Assembly: GCA_035708085.1 (NCBI GenBank)
Contig: DASSTE010000002.1
Span: forward strand, 1-64,000
Direction of reading: 5' to 3'
Origin: DASSBR01 sp035708085
GTDB taxonomy: Bacteria; Pseudomonadota; Gammaproteobacteria; Natronospirales; DASSBR01
Length of the DNA stretch: 64,000 nucleotides
In this document: piece after piece, positions 15,714-25,021 of the stretch
Numbering within the stretch: position 1 is the stretch's first letter
How the letters are laid out: the number at the start of each line of letters is the position of its first letter
The notes under the pieces: generated by a model
Databases searched by the model: none
What the model was told of the DNA's origin: nothing
Seen by the model: only the letters and a program-made list of their open reading frames with translations
Program-made: the position numbers and the translations under genes

Positions 15714-18700
15714 CTAAAACAGATTCGCCTGTTCGTGCTGCGCCCGGACACGGTTCAAGTAGCCCGCGACGCCGGTATCGTCGAGGCCTTCCAGCGGTGA
15801 GGTCATGATGTCGCGCAGGTCGTACTTTTCAGCCAGCCGCTTGCGCGCCTTGCGTTCGGCCGGGTGATCGGCCACCAGGTCGATCAGGTCGACGTCGTTC
15901 TTCTGTCCGACGCGGTTGATGCGGCCGTTGCGCTGGGCGTGCGTCTTGGCCGTGTCCGGCGTGTCGTACTGCACCAGCCAGTTGCCGCGTTGGGCGTTCA
16001 GGCCGACGGCGGCCGCATCCGAGCACACCAGAATGTCAGCCTCGGCTTCGCCCTGTTCCGGCCGAAACGCCAGTTTCTTTCGGTCCTTGTCCTTCGCGCT
16101 GTCGGCGCCGGTGATCGAAATGACGCGGTGACCCTCTTTACGCAATGCTTCGGCGATATGCTCGACGGCGTCGCGATGGCGCGCGAACACGACGCCCGGC
16201 CGGCCGCGGTAGTCGCGCGCAATGTCGACCAGCTTGGCCGTCTTCGCGTTGTCGGCACCCCCGTTCAGCGCCCGGTCTATCGCCGACTGTTTCAACAGTC
16301 CGATATGCGGTTGCAGGCGCTTGGCGATTGCCTCATGCCGCGCGGTATCGACGCCGTCGAACGAGTGCGGCGAGAGCGCCTTGACCGCCTCGACATCGAC
16401 CTTGCCGCGCATGCGCGCGAGGCGCGCCCGCGCCGCCGCCTCGTCGGCCGCGCGTACCGCCGTGCGCTGCGCTCCGCTCAACGGCACGGTTTCCTCGCGC
16501 TTCTTCGCCTGCACGCCGGGGTCAATGCGGCCCGGATAGAAGTAACGCGCCATTTCGTGGCGCAAGGCGTCGCGACTCGCGCCAGTATCGACGCCATAGC
16601 GGCGCATAAACGCTGCCCGGTCCGCGTAGCGCGCCGGGTCCATCTTGTGCAGCACGTCGAACGCTTCCGACGCATCGTTCTTGATCGGATCGGCGGTCGC
16701 ATTGACGTAGTACGGCGTGTTCGCCGATAGCGCATCGACGACATTGGCGAGCGCCGAATTGGCTTTGCCCGCCCGGTTCAGCAGATCGTGGCCCTCGTCG
16801 ACGTTCAGGTAGTCGTAGCTGATCCCGGCCTGGTCCATGACGCCGCGCAGCCAGTCCTTGCGGGCTGCCGGCGTCATCGCGTCGAGCTTCGCGCGCATCT
16901 CGGCATGCGTGATGTCGGCCTGATCCGCGCCCAGATGGATCATGTCGTCGCGAAACGCCTGATGCGTGACGACCGCGAAATGCGTCTCCGGATCCCGGTA
17001 ACTCGCAATACGCTGTTCGCGGCCCGCTCCCGGATCGATCGCCCATTTGTATTTGCCGGGCTCCAGATACCGCAGCGCCTCGCCGGAAAACTGGCCCTGC
17101 ACGATTCCCGGCACCAGAAACAGGCCGCGCTTGACCTTGCCCTGTTCGTGCAGGTTGGTGAAGCCGGCGAGGCCAATCACGGTCTTGCCCGATCCCACAC
17201 CCTGCGCGAGCGCGAGGCGCTTGTTGTGCGCAATCAGCTTGACCGCCCGCTGCTGATTGATGAACCGGCCGTTCATCGACGCCTGCCAGATGCGCGTCGG
17301 CCGATCCGGTTTGAAGTTCCGCCCGATGATCGGCATCATCCCGCCGATTTGCCGTTCGACCGCATGACCCAAGGTGTACCGCTCGTCGGGCGCGATGGCC
17401 TTCTCCGCCGCCTCATCCGGCAATGAGGCAAAAAAGCCCATTTGTGACTGCTGCGCGGCTTCCATCGCCTCGCGGGTCCGTTCGATCTTGTCGGAGACCG
17501 CGCCCGATGCGTAGCGGCCTGCGACGCGTTCGCGCAGCGAATCCACCATCTTTCGATGCTGTTCCAGCCGCTTTTCTCGCGCCGCCGGATCGACCGCATC
17601 CAGATGATTGAGATTGCCGCGCACCACGGTCCGCCCCAACTTGAGCGCGCCGTCGGGGTTCAGCATGTTGTAGTGCTGGTGGAAATCCTGCAGCAGCTTG
17701 GAGCGCACCACGTCCTGCAGCGCCGCGTAGGCATGCTTCGGGCCGCCCATGATTTTCGCGTACTTCGGCCAGGTCAGTTCGCTCTTGCCGATTTGTTCGG
17801 CCAGTCCATCGCGCTGCTGCTTCCACTCGGTCCACGCCGGGTTCGTGCCGGTCCCGAACATGTCTTCCACTTCGCGGTCCGGCTCCGCGTCTTGCAGTTC
17901 GTGCAGCTTCGCGCGCAGTGCCTGCGTTTCGGGGTCCGAGTGTGCAATATCGCGCGCAAACACATCGCGCAATGCCCGCTGATCGTGGTGATCCAGGTCG
18001 CCGATGTCCTTGAACGCGGCGATCCCGGCCGGATGCGCCGCGAGCGAGCGGTGCAGCGCATCGACCGCCTTCTGGTCGACCTTGATCTGCTGGCGGTGCA
18101 GCGGCGCGCGGCTGTTGCCGTAGCGGGCATCGACGAACGCATCCGCCAGCTTCTCGAAAGCCTTCTGATGCGTTTCCGCGCGTATCATCTTGCCGTCGGC
18201 GTCCTTGAGCGGCGCGATCCGGTCGAGCGCGTCGAAATATGCGTCGCGCTGGTCGCCGACCTGCGAGACGATGTCCTGCGACAGCAGGTCGGCGAGAATC
18301 GCCGCCGGTGGATCGCCGTCGGCCGTGCGGCCGCCGATGTAGTCCTTAATGCTCTGCGCCAAGTCCGCGCCGGTCTCGAACGGCTCCGCCATCCGCGGCA
18401 CGCTGCCGGCCGGCGTATCCATCGCCAGATCGGGCCGGTTGGCGATGCCGCCCGGCAACCAGTCGTCTTCGTCGGCGCGGCCCTCGATAATGTCGAGCGC
18501 GCCGCGCACCTGCTCCAGATCGGCACGATTGACCGGCTGCGCCAGCTTGTCCATGCCGGCGCCGGAGACGGTCAGGAAGGTATTGGCGCCGACCTTCGCC
18601 ACCTGGTAATCGCCGCGGTCGAGCCCGATCGCGCGCGCCCGGCGGATCGCGTCGTCGACGGACACCGTGCCGAGCGATGCCTGCACCTCGTCCTTGTGCT

Positions 18701-20972
18701 GGCCCAGCGCCATCACCAACGCCGCATTCGACTCCATTTCGCCCAACGCGGTGCCGACGATCGCCTGCGCTTTCTCGATCGCTTCGCGCCGCTGCGCGTT
18801 CAGTTCCTGCGCTTCGGCCAGGTCATGGCCGGTCCTGGCCGCGTCGATTTCGACCGCTTTGGCGGCGTCAGTCCATTGCTTGGCCGCGTCCAGCGCGGCT
18901 TTCGAGCGCTCCGTCACCTCGTCGGCATGAAACGCCTCCAGCGCCTCGCGCGCCTGCGCCAGTTCCTCCTCGGTCAAGTCGTTTTGCAGCCGTCGCGCCA
19001 GCACCTGCGCGGCCCCGGCGATGCCCAGCACGTCGACCACGTCGCGATCCACCAGCGCCGCGCCGGCTGTCGCGAGCGACAGCGAATTGACCGCGTTGTA
19101 CGCGCCGACGCCGATATGCCGCCCTAGCGTCGCCTCGTAATCCGCACCGCCGACATTGCCGACTTCGGAGAGAAACGCGCGCGTCTTGAGCGTGCGCAGG
19201 TCGTTTTCGATGTCATGCTGGACCCGCTCGTCCATATCCTCGGCGCCCGAGACCTCGAGCACGTAGGCCTTCGGCTCTATCGCGTCATCCTTGTCGATCT
19301 TGCGGTTCGCCTTCTGCGCCTCTTTCTGCACATTCTGCAACGCTTTCTGCGCTTTCAGCAGTTCGACCGCGCGCTTGGCGTCGACCGCCTTGTCGGTACC
19401 CAGGTCCGGCGTCCGGAAATTTTTCAATTCGTCCTTGATCCGCGCCGCGTCGAGCCGCCGCGCCTCGCGGCGCTCGCGGGTTTCCTCGTCCTGCTCGCCC
19501 TCGACCGCCGCTTTCTCGCGCGCCAGTTCCGCATCCGTCAGCCCGCGTGACTCGGCGCGCTGGCCGTAATTCGTGGAATAGCCCAGCCCCGCATGCGGCT
19601 GGATCGGCGCCAGATCCTGCACAGACAGCGTATCGGGATCGGTCGCATCGAGCGGAATTTCGCCGAGTTCCGCTTCGGTCCGCCGCGCGGCCGATTCCAC
19701 CAGCAGCTTGCGCTCGCCCTCGACCGCCTCGCGCGCCTGCTGCAGCAGCGCCCGGTGATGCTTCGCGCCGGCCTTGGCAGCCGCCTTCTCGGACAGCCCC
19801 TCCGGCGCCTCGAAATTGAGCTTGTCCTTGTCCCAGCCCATCGCATCGGCGACGGTCTCGATAAACTGACGTTCGGCCGCGACGCGCTGCGTACGCACCG
19901 ACTCGCGCGCCTCGTCTTTTTTGCTCGCAACGCCGAGTTCCTTGTCCTTCTGGCGCTGCTGCTTGCGCTGCTCGCGCTTGGCCTTCTGGCGCTGAGCGGC
20001 TTCCTGTTTGTACTCCTTCTCGGATTTCACGCCGCGAAGCTTGAGATAATTGAGCTTGCCGCCGGCGCCGCCGATGACGCGATACGTGCCGTTCTTGTCT
20101 TCCTGCACCAGCACCGGCTGGCCTTTGGCGTCGGATCCATTCGGATGTACCGTGATCCAGCGGGCGCCGGCTGGTATGGACTTGAAAAAAAATCGGGGAG
20201 CGCTTACATTGGTGACTGGGCCAGGGGCGTTTCGATGCCCGCACCCCGCATCCGAGGGCGCAAGCCCTTCCGCCCACATATCAGGAATTGGTATACAGGC
20301 GGCGTCTTCCCGGGCGGCTTTCGAGCGACGTGCCAGGGCCACGCGATGCGCTTTTACCAGGGCCGCGACATCCCACGATGCCGCGGCCTTTCTCATATGC
20401 AGCTTTCTAAGCTTCGCGGGGTTGGTCTTGTGCCGCGACCGCGCTGTAGCGGTGAATCTCTCCGATTCCGAGTAGGGATGCCAGCTGACGAATTCAAAGT
20501 GTCGGCTATACCCATCGGCCAGTTCCTCCGGCGTCGGTATCGGCCGTAGCACAACGCGTCCATACTCATCCTCTGCGCTCAACTTCTTGTCGTATTGTTT
20601 GTTTCTGGGGTCATTCTGACTCCAGGTCAGCGCATCGGGGTGTCGCAGGACTACCGGAATGTAATCCATTGTTCGAGCCCGTTCAGGTTCGAATTTCCGG
20701 GCGCCACCGAGGGCGCGCGCGGTATAGGCGTGGGATGAATCAAAACTCACCGTGATCGGATATTTCTGTCCCTGATAATCCACGGTCACCGGCATTGGTC
20801 GACCGCCACCGAAGCGCCGCATGAAGTAACGCTGCGCTTCCATTTCGTTTCGAATATCGGCGCTCGATTGCGGTATGCGTGCCGGAGCGCTGCCGCCAAC
20901 CTTGCCCGGCCGTCCCGCATGACCGCGATTGCCGCTGCCGGAGCCGCCTTTCAATAGCAGGACGATAGACAT
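15714..20972 (-). CDS. Giant injected (polyvalent) protein with helicase domain
   Basis: 1752 aa. The N-terminus MSIVLLLKGGSGSGNRGHAG followed by GRPGKVGG is the head-module tag seen in this phage's other internal proteins. Residues about 90-200 could be a small nuclease-like domain. Residues about 285-335 hold ARWITVHPNGSDAKGQPVLV and VIGGAGGKLNYLKL, a block typical of large phage polyvalent proteins. A long charged coiled-coil follows. The C-terminal third is an SF2/SNF2 helicase: Walker A GVGSGKT near 1261, DEGH near 1392, motif VI NGRINRVGQ near 1684. Late element 5 ends 7 nt before the ATG, so the mRNA appears leaderless. Such proteins (compare P1 Dar/Ddr) are packaged and enter the host with the DNA, often to block restriction. 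Confidence 0.8.
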   Translation of the reverse strand: MSIVLLLKGGSGSGNRGHAGRPGKVGGSAPARIPQSSADIRNEMEAQRYFMRRFGGGRPMPVTVDYQGQKYPITVSFDSSHAYTARALGGARKFEPERARTMDYIPVVLRHPDALTWSQNDPRNKQYDKKLSAEDEYGRVVLRPIPTPEELADGYSRHFEFVSWHPYSESERFTATARSRHKTNPAKLRKLHMRKAAASWDVAALVKAHRVALARRSKAAREDAACIPIPDMWAEGLAPSDAGCGHRNAPGPVTNVSAPRFFFKSIPAGARWITVHPNGSDAKGQPVLVQEDKNGTYRVIGGAGGKLNYLKLRGVKSEKEYKQEAAQRQKAKREQRKQQRQKDKELGVASKKDEARESVRTQRVAAERQFIETVADAMGWDKDKLNFEAPEGLSEKAAAKAGAKHHRALLQQAREAVEGERKLLVESAARRTEAELGEIPLDATDPDTLSVQDLAPIQPHAGLGYSTNYGQRAESRGLTDAELAREKAAVEGEQDEETRERREARRLDAARIKDELKNFRTPDLGTDKAVDAKRAVELLKAQKALQNVQKEAQKANRKIDKDDAIEPKAYVLEVSGAEDMDERVQHDIENDLRTLKTRAFLSEVGNVGGADYEATLGRHIGVGAYNAVNSLSLATAGAALVDRDVVDVLGIAGAAQVLARRLQNDLTEEELAQAREALEAFHADEVTERSKAALDAAKQWTDAAKAVEIDAARTGHDLAEAQELNAQRREAIEKAQAIVGTALGEMESNAALVMALGQHKDEVQASLGTVSVDDAIRRARAIGLDRGDYQVAKVGANTFLTVSGAGMDKLAQPVNRADLEQVRGALDIIEGRADEDDWLPGGIANRPDLAMDTPAGSVPRMAEPFETGADLAQSIKDYIGGRTADGDPPAAILADLLSQDIVSQVGDQRDAYFDALDRIAPLKDADGKMIRAETHQKAFEKLADAFVDARYGNSRAPLHRQQIKVDQKAVDALHRSLAAHPAGIAAFKDIGDLDHHDQRALRDVFARDIAHSDPETQALRAKLHELQDAEPDREVEDMFGTGTNPAWTEWKQQRDGLAEQIGKSELTWPKYAKIMGGPKHAYAALQDVVRSKLLQDFHQHYNMLNPDGALKLGRTVVRGNLNHLDAVDPAAREKRLEQHRKMVDSLRERVAGRYASGAVSDKIERTREAMEAAQQSQMGFFASLPDEAAEKAIAPDERYTLGHAVERQIGGMMPIIGRNFKPDRPTRIWQASMNGRFINQQRAVKLIAHNKRLALAQGVGSGKTVIGLAGFTNLHEQGKVKRGLFLVPGIVQGQFSGEALRYLEPGKYKWAIDPGAGREQRIASYRDPETHFAVVTHQAFRDDMIHLGADQADITHAEMRAKLDAMTPAARKDWLRGVMDQAGISYDYLNVDEGHDLLNRAGKANSALANVVDALSANTPYYVNATADPIKNDASEAFDVLHKMDPARYADRAAFMRRYGVDTGASRDALRHEMARYFYPGRIDPGVQAKKREETVPLSGAQRTAVRAADEAAARARLARMRGKVDVEAVKALSPHSFDGVDTARHEAIAKRLQPHIGLLKQSAIDRALNGGADNAKTAKLVDIARDYRGRPGVVFARHRDAVEHIAEALRKEGHRVISITGADSAKDKDRKKLAFRPEQGEAEADILVCSDAAAVGLNAQRGNWLVQYDTPDTAKTHAQRNGRINRVGQKNDVDLIDLVADHPAERKARKRLAEKYDLRDIMTSPLEGLDDTGVAGYLNRVRAQHEQANLF

Positions 20973-20978
20973 GCCCGC

Positions 20979-20995
20979 AGCCTAACGTCACGACA
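20979..20995 (-). promoter_or_regulatory. Late promoter element 5
   Basis: Minus strand reads TGTCGTGACGTTAGGCT. The terminal T is 7 nt from the A of the ATG at 20972, placing the expected transcription start on the start codon. Confidence 0.75.
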
Positions 20996-20999
20996 GGGG

Positions 21000-21053
21000 T
21001 TGACCTGCTCCGATATGTAAGTGATACTTACATCATAGTGAGTAATTCTTACA
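21000..21053 (+). promoter_or_regulatory. Early promoter with tandem repressor operators
   Basis: TTGACC at 21000-21005 and GATACT at 21023-21028 are spaced by 17 bp, a good sigma-70 promoter reading rightwards. A perfect TGTAAG-N5-CTTACA operator at 21016-21032 covers the -10. A weaker copy (AGTGAG-N5-CTTACA) at 21037-21053 starts exactly 21 bp later, about two helical turns, on the start region. Repressor bound here would silence the 21.0-26.1 kb island in a lysogen. Confidence 0.8.
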
Positions 21054-21068
21054 TACGGGAGAACCGCC

Positions 21069-21296
21069 ATGAACCTGAGCCACGGACTACACCCCGTCAA
21101 GGAGTTGAACGCCGCCGGCCGCCCGGCCCTCGAAATCGGCGACACCATCTTCTACGTGACCGACGACAGCGCCCTGCTGCGCGGAAAGGTCCGCGACGTG
21201 CCGAGCGAACGCGAAATCGTCGTCGCCGACGTGCACGAGCCGCACAACACCATCCATCCGGCCGCCGTGCTGGCCGCCTATCGGAACCCGCGCTGA
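21069..21296 (+). CDS. Small early protein, unknown
   Basis: 75 aa, first gene of the plus-strand island. The core GDTIFYVTDDSALLRGKVRD followed by VVADVHEPHNTIHPAAVLA reads like a small SH3/KOW-type barrel. Similar short barrels occur in other small genes of this phage. It is coupled to the next gene by TGATG. No function assigned. Confidence 0.65.
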   Translation: MNLSHGLHPVKELNAAGRPALEIGDTIFYVTDDSALLRGKVRDVPSEREIVVADVHEPHNTIHPAAVLAAYRNPR

Positions 21297-21811
21297 TGCA
21301 CCGGCTGCTGCTGTGGATCACCCGCAACATGCCGGCGCGGGTGATCAAATCCGACAGCCTGCCGTACCTGCTGCGCTACTACGTCGGCCAGTTTCTCGGC
21401 CGCACGTGGTACCTGCACCAGTACCTGTCGCCGGACGCCGAACGTCACGTCCATAACCATCCGCATCAAGGCACGACCTTCTCCATCGTGTGCCGCGGCC
21501 GGTATCTCGAAGAACGGCTGGTACGCCTGTGCCCGCAGCATGGCCTCGTCACTCAAAAACGCCTTGTGCGCTGGGTCAACATCCTGCGTCCGCGCGACTT
21601 CCATCGCATCCTGCGGCCGCAGCCGAACACGTGGACGCTGTTCGCATTCAAGCGCAGCGACGTCCATGGCTGGGGCTTCTTGCGCTGGCGCGATCAACAA
21701 GTCACCTATTCCAACCCGCTGCGCGGCTACGCGCGCGGCGGCGACCACTGGTGGCTCAAACCGGAGACCGTGCCCGGCTGGAAGCTGCGCGCCCGGTTCG
21801 ACATCCGATGA
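21296..21811 (+). CDS. Cupin-like protein
   Basis: 171 aa. HVHNHPHQGTTFSIVCRGRY (residues about 44-63) matches cupin motif 1, G-x5-H-x-H-x3,4-E-x6-G in spirit, with three histidines able to hold a metal. RPRDFHRI (about 100-107) supplies the histidine of motif 2. The C-terminal GWGFLRWRDQQVTYSN completes a jelly roll. A small metal-dependent oxygenase, isomerase or binding role is possible; the substrate is unknown. It sits between two coupled early genes and just upstream of peptide deformylase. Confidence 0.65.
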   Translation: MHRLLLWITRNMPARVIKSDSLPYLLRYYVGQFLGRTWYLHQYLSPDAERHVHNHPHQGTTFSIVCRGRYLEERLVRLCPQHGLVTQKRLVRWVNILRPRDFHRILRPQPNTWTLFAFKRSDVHGWGFLRWRDQQVTYSNPLRGYARGGDHWWLKPETVPGWKLRARFDIR

Positions 21812-21930
21812 TCCGCTGGCTGCGTCGCCTGTACCGCGACCCGCCGGACTGGCTGATCTTGACTATCCTCGAAAGCGGCCTCGTCAGCCTGTTCATCCTG
21901 TTCGGATACTGTCTGCGGTGGATGGCGTGA
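21808..21930 (+). CDS. 40-aa single-pass membrane protein
   Basis: Begins at an ATG overlapping the previous stop (ATGA) and ends in a GTGA overlap with deformylase. A basic N-terminus (MIRWLRRLYRDPPDW) precedes one hydrophobic helix (LILTILESGLVSLFILFGYC). Coupling on both sides makes it credible despite its size. Inner-membrane location with the N-terminus inside is predicted from the positive charges. Function unknown. Confidence 0.55.
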   Translation: MIRWLRRLYRDPPDWLILTILESGLVSLFILFGYCLRWMA

Positions 21931-22364
21931 ATCTGGTTCCCGCCGACAGCCCCCATCTGCGTGAGCGCGCCGAAGACGTATTCGAAGTCAACGACGACGT
22001 GCGCGCCATCGCCGCCGACATGCTGGCGCTGATGTACGCCAAGAACGGCATCGGGCTCGCCGCGAACCAGGTCGGCATTCTCACCCGGATCATCGTCATC
22101 GACCTGAGCCGCGAAAAGAATAACGCGGTCGTGATGATCAATCCGACGATCCTCAAAGCCACCGGCGAACAGACGTACCCGGAAGGCTGCCTGTCGTTCC
22201 CCGGCCGCAAAGTCGAAGTGACCCGCGCCGCGCGCGTCAAGGTCCGCTATCAGGACGAAGACGGCGACAGCCGGACCATCAAAGCCTCAGCGCTATTCGC
22301 GCAGTGCATCCAGCACGAAATCGACCACCTGAACGGCATCTGCATCGGAGAGTCACACCCTTGA
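21927..22364 (+). CDS. def: Peptide deformylase
   Basis: 145 aa from a GTG at 21927 (GTGA overlap). All three signature motifs are present: GIGLAANQVG, EGCLSFP and QHEIDHLNG, giving the metal-binding Cys and two His plus the catalytic Glu. It removes the formyl group from nascent N-termini. Phage-encoded versions are known from marine cyanophages and some others. The copy here lacks the usual C-terminal extension of bacterial type I enzymes. It lies in an early island repressed in lysogeny, so it probably acts during infection or induction. Confidence 0.92.
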   Translation: MNLVPADSPHLRERAEDVFEVNDDVRAIAADMLALMYAKNGIGLAANQVGILTRIIVIDLSREKNNAVVMINPTILKATGEQTYPEGCLSFPGRKVEVTRAARVKVRYQDEDGDSRTIKASALFAQCIQHEIDHLNGICIGESHP

Positions 22365-23890
22365 AACAAGCACCGCTATTACTTGGCCATGAAATCGTCG
22401 TCGACCTGTTCGCCGGCGGCGGCGGCGCATCTACCGGAATTGAAAACGGGATCGGCCGACCTGTGGACATTGCCGTCAATCACGATCCGCTGGCGATCGC
22501 TATGCACCGCATCAATCATCCGCATACCCGGCATTTCTGCGAGAGCGTGTTTAAGGTCAACCCACGCGAGGTGACCGGCAATCGGCCGGTCGGGCTGCTA
22601 TGGGCCAGCCCGGACTGTACGCATCACAGCAAAGCCAAGGGCGGCAAGCCGGTATCCAACAAGCGCCGAGGTCTGGCATGGGTTGTGATCAAATGGGCTC
22701 GCCGCGTCCGCCCACGCGTCATCAAGCTCGAAAATGTCGAAGAATTCGCCGACTGGGGTCCGCTGACACCGGAAGGCAAGCCGGACAAGGTCCGCAAGGG
22801 GCAGACGTTTCTCTTGTGGGTTTCGCAGCTGGAACGGCTCGGCTATCGCGTTGAGTGGCGCGAACTGCGCGGCTGCGATTACGGCGCGCCAACGATCCGC
22901 AAGCGGCTGTTTGTGATCGCGCGTTGCGACGGTCTACCGATTGCGTGGCCGGCGCCGACGCATGGGATAGATCTGCTACCCGTCCGAACGGCGGCGGAAT
23001 GCATCGACTGGTCGATTCCGTGCCCGAGCATCTTCGAGCGTAGACGGCCGCTGGCTGACAACACGCTTCGGCGGATTGCAAAGGGCGTGGTTCGTTACGT
23101 GTTGGAAAGTGATGAGCCTTTCCTGGTGAACCTGACGCATGGCGGTCGCGATGAATCTATTTCAGCGCCATTCCGAACGATTACCGGCGCGAACCGCGGC
23201 GAAAAGGCGCTTGTCGTGCCGACGCTGGTGCAGACTGGCTACGGTGAACGCCAAGGGCAAGCGCCGCGAGTACCGGGACTTCAAAAACCGCTCGGCACAG
23301 TGGTCGCGGGTGGCTCGAAACATGCACTTGTCGCGGCATTCCTCGCGAAACACTACGGCGGTGTGATTGGCCATGGCGTCGATCGTCCGGCCGGCACGAT
23401 TACGACGCAGGATCATCACGCGGTCGTCGCGGCGCATCTCCTGAATCAGAAAGGCACCGCGCAGCAATCACGCGATTTGAATGACCCGGCGCCGACAATC
23501 TGCGCGAGCACGACGCATGCTGGCGTGGTGGCGGCGTTTCTCTCGACCTACTACGGCAATAGCACGTTCGTTGACCCGCGCGACCCAACCGGTACCGTCA
23601 CCACAAAAGACCGCTTGCAACTGGTCACTATCAATATCGACGGCGAAACCTACGTCATCGACGATATTGGCATGCGAATGCTCCAACCTCGGGAGCTATT
23701 TCGGGCACAAGGATTTGACGACGACTACGTGATCGATCGCGGAATCGACGTTGACGGCAATGAAATCAAGCTAACGAAAACCGCCCAAGTTCGCATGTGC
23801 GGAAACTCCGTGTGCCCGCCGGTCGCTGAGGCGCTTGTCCGCGCCAACTTCACGCACGAAGACGACTTCATGGAGGCGGCAGCCGCATGA
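22361..23890 (+). CDS. dcm: DNA cytosine-C5 methyltransferase
   Basis: 509 aa starting at TTG 22361, overlapping the deformylase stop (TTGA). Motif I is VDLFAGGGGAS. Motif IV is ASPDCTHHSKAKGG with the catalytic Cys in the SPDCTH form of a phage/prophage subgroup rather than PPCQ. Motif VI is ENVEEF, motif VIII RKRLFVIAR. A long target-recognition region (about residues 240-440) with repeated IT/VTTxD segments follows, then GNSVCPPVAEAL near the end. It methylates C5 of cytosine, most simply as protection against host restriction. No partner endonuclease is seen nearby. Confidence 0.92.
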   Translation: MKQAPLLLGHEIVVDLFAGGGGASTGIENGIGRPVDIAVNHDPLAIAMHRINHPHTRHFCESVFKVNPREVTGNRPVGLLWASPDCTHHSKAKGGKPVSNKRRGLAWVVIKWARRVRPRVIKLENVEEFADWGPLTPEGKPDKVRKGQTFLLWVSQLERLGYRVEWRELRGCDYGAPTIRKRLFVIARCDGLPIAWPAPTHGIDLLPVRTAAECIDWSIPCPSIFERRRPLADNTLRRIAKGVVRYVLESDEPFLVNLTHGGRDESISAPFRTITGANRGEKALVVPTLVQTGYGERQGQAPRVPGLQKPLGTVVAGGSKHALVAAFLAKHYGGVIGHGVDRPAGTITTQDHHAVVAAHLLNQKGTAQQSRDLNDPAPTICASTTHAGVVAAFLSTYYGNSTFVDPRDPTGTVTTKDRLQLVTINIDGETYVIDDIGMRMLQPRELFRAQGFDDDYVIDRGIDVDGNEIKLTKTAQVRMCGNSVCPPVAEALVRANFTHEDDFMEAAAA

Positions 23891-24138
23891 CCAAAGCCCA
23901 ACTCGACGCACTCGCCTACGAACTGGCCGACGAAGCCGCCGTCAGCGACCTCGAATGCCACTGCGAGCCGATCGACATGAGCGGTCAGTATGACGGCCGC
24001 TGGTACAACCTGACGGTCGATCCGGACGATGCCGAATGGGTGGGCCGCGCCGTGATCTACCTCGACGCGCGCCACCGCCTGGTCCGCCACCCGAAAAACC
24101 CGATGCGGGTGAAGATACTGGAGGCGTCCCATGGCTAG
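23887..24138 (+). CDS. Small acidic early protein, unknown
   Basis: 83 aa, ATGA-coupled to the methyltransferase. Acidic helical start (MTKAQLDALAYELADEAAVS) then a beta-rich part (GRWYNLTVDPDDAEWVGRAV, VIYLDARHRLVRHP). Small size and charge could suit an inhibitor or DNA mimic, but nothing specific is recognised. Confidence 0.6.
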   Translation: MTKAQLDALAYELADEAAVSDLECHCEPIDMSGQYDGRWYNLTVDPDDAEWVGRAVIYLDARHRLVRHPKNPMRVKILEASHG

Positions 24139-24448
24139 AACGCCCATGAAACTCTATCGAGGCATGCGCGCCCGGATCGGCAAGCGCCGCCGTGTCGCGC
24201 TGGTCGAAATCGACGCCGGCCATTTCATGATCGAACTCAAAGGGCTCTACGACAAGGACGGCAACGGTCCAACGGAGATGCGCATCCGCGAACGTGGCGA
24301 CCACAAGGTCGTGACCACGCACATTCTGTGCACCCGGAAAACGCTCGGCGTGCTGGCCGGCCTGTTCTACAAGATGGCGGTCGACAAGGAAACCGAGGCG
24401 GCCGAACAGGCCGATACCGAACACCGTAGCCGTGAGTCGGGCACATAA
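24131..24448 (+). CDS. Small basic early protein, unknown
   Basis: 105 aa, overlapping the previous gene by 8 nt. KLYRGMRARIGKRRRVALVE at the start is strongly basic; the middle (HFMIELKGLYDKDGNGPTEM) looks beta-rich. The C-terminal EAAEQADTEHRS is acidic. No family recognised. Confidence 0.55.
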   Translation: MARTPMKLYRGMRARIGKRRRVALVEIDAGHFMIELKGLYDKDGNGPTEMRIRERGDHKVVTTHILCTRKTLGVLAGLFYKMAVDKETEAAEQADTEHRSRESGT

Positions 24449-24563
24449 CCGCGGCAGCCAGGGCGAAGAGCTGGCCTCGGGCGGTTTCATGGCATCCGCC
24501 CACAAGATGCCTTCGTGACCTGGCCGACTCGCCGCCGTAAGCGGCCCCATTACCAACAACGGG

Positions 24564-24860
24564 ATGAACGACATGACCGAATTTCACAACCAGCCGGGAC
24601 CGCGACGGTTTCGCCCGTTTCTAGCCGCGGCAGCCAGCCTCGCGGCCCTCGCCGGCCTGGAATCGCCCTGGCGGAACAGCCTGGCCGAATCAAAAGGCGC
24701 ACCGCGCGCCAGCGATCCGCAAGACCGCTGGGGCGTGCGGCCGTTGTCGCGCCCACATCGCACGCGGATACAACGGCCGCAAGGCGCCAAGCAGCGCCGG
24801 AAAAAGCTGCGCAAACTGCAGCGCCGGGCGCGTCGGGTGCAGCGGCTATGCCGGAATTAA
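24564..24860 (+). CDS. Small arginine-rich protein, unknown
   Basis: 98 aa. A short alanine-rich hydrophobic stretch near residues 19-31 (FLAAAASLAALAGL) precedes RASDPQDRWGVRPLSRPHRT. The C-terminus is a basic helix (KQRRKKLRKLQRRARRVQRL) that could bind nucleic acid. A second ATG at 24573 is an alternative start. The 115 nt before it hold only a 28-codon frame from a GTG at 24432 that I cannot support further. Confidence 0.5.
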   Translation: MNDMTEFHNQPGPRRFRPFLAAAASLAALAGLESPWRNSLAESKGAPRASDPQDRWGVRPLSRPHRTRIQRPQGAKQRRKKLRKLQRRARRVQRLCRN

Positions 24861-25021
24861 CCGCCGCGCCGACGGTCACGGTGACGGTATCGCGACGCCG
24901 CCCGCGACCGCGTGTCTGCACCTGCCCGGACTATCCGCACCCGCATCCAGCCGGCAAGTTCAAATGCCGCGGCCATGCCTTTCATCTTAGAAAATTGCAA
25001 CGGAAAGCGGTGACGACATGA
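24848..25021 (+). CDS. Small Cys/His protein, unknown
   Basis: 57 aa, ATG at 24848 inside the end of the previous gene and ATGA overlap with the next. RVCTCPDYPHPHPAGKFKC contains three cysteines and two histidines that could form a zinc site. Continuous coupling supports it. Function unknown. Confidence 0.45.
   Translation: MPELTAAPTVTVTVSRRRPRPRVCTCPDYPHPHPAGKFKCRGHAFHLRKLQRKAVTT

Noticed and set aside
24305..24322. Plus-strand GGTCGTGAC inside an early gene
   Set aside because: It lacks the A and T of the -10-like part and is within coding sequence. A similar plus-strand match near 62475 fails the same way.
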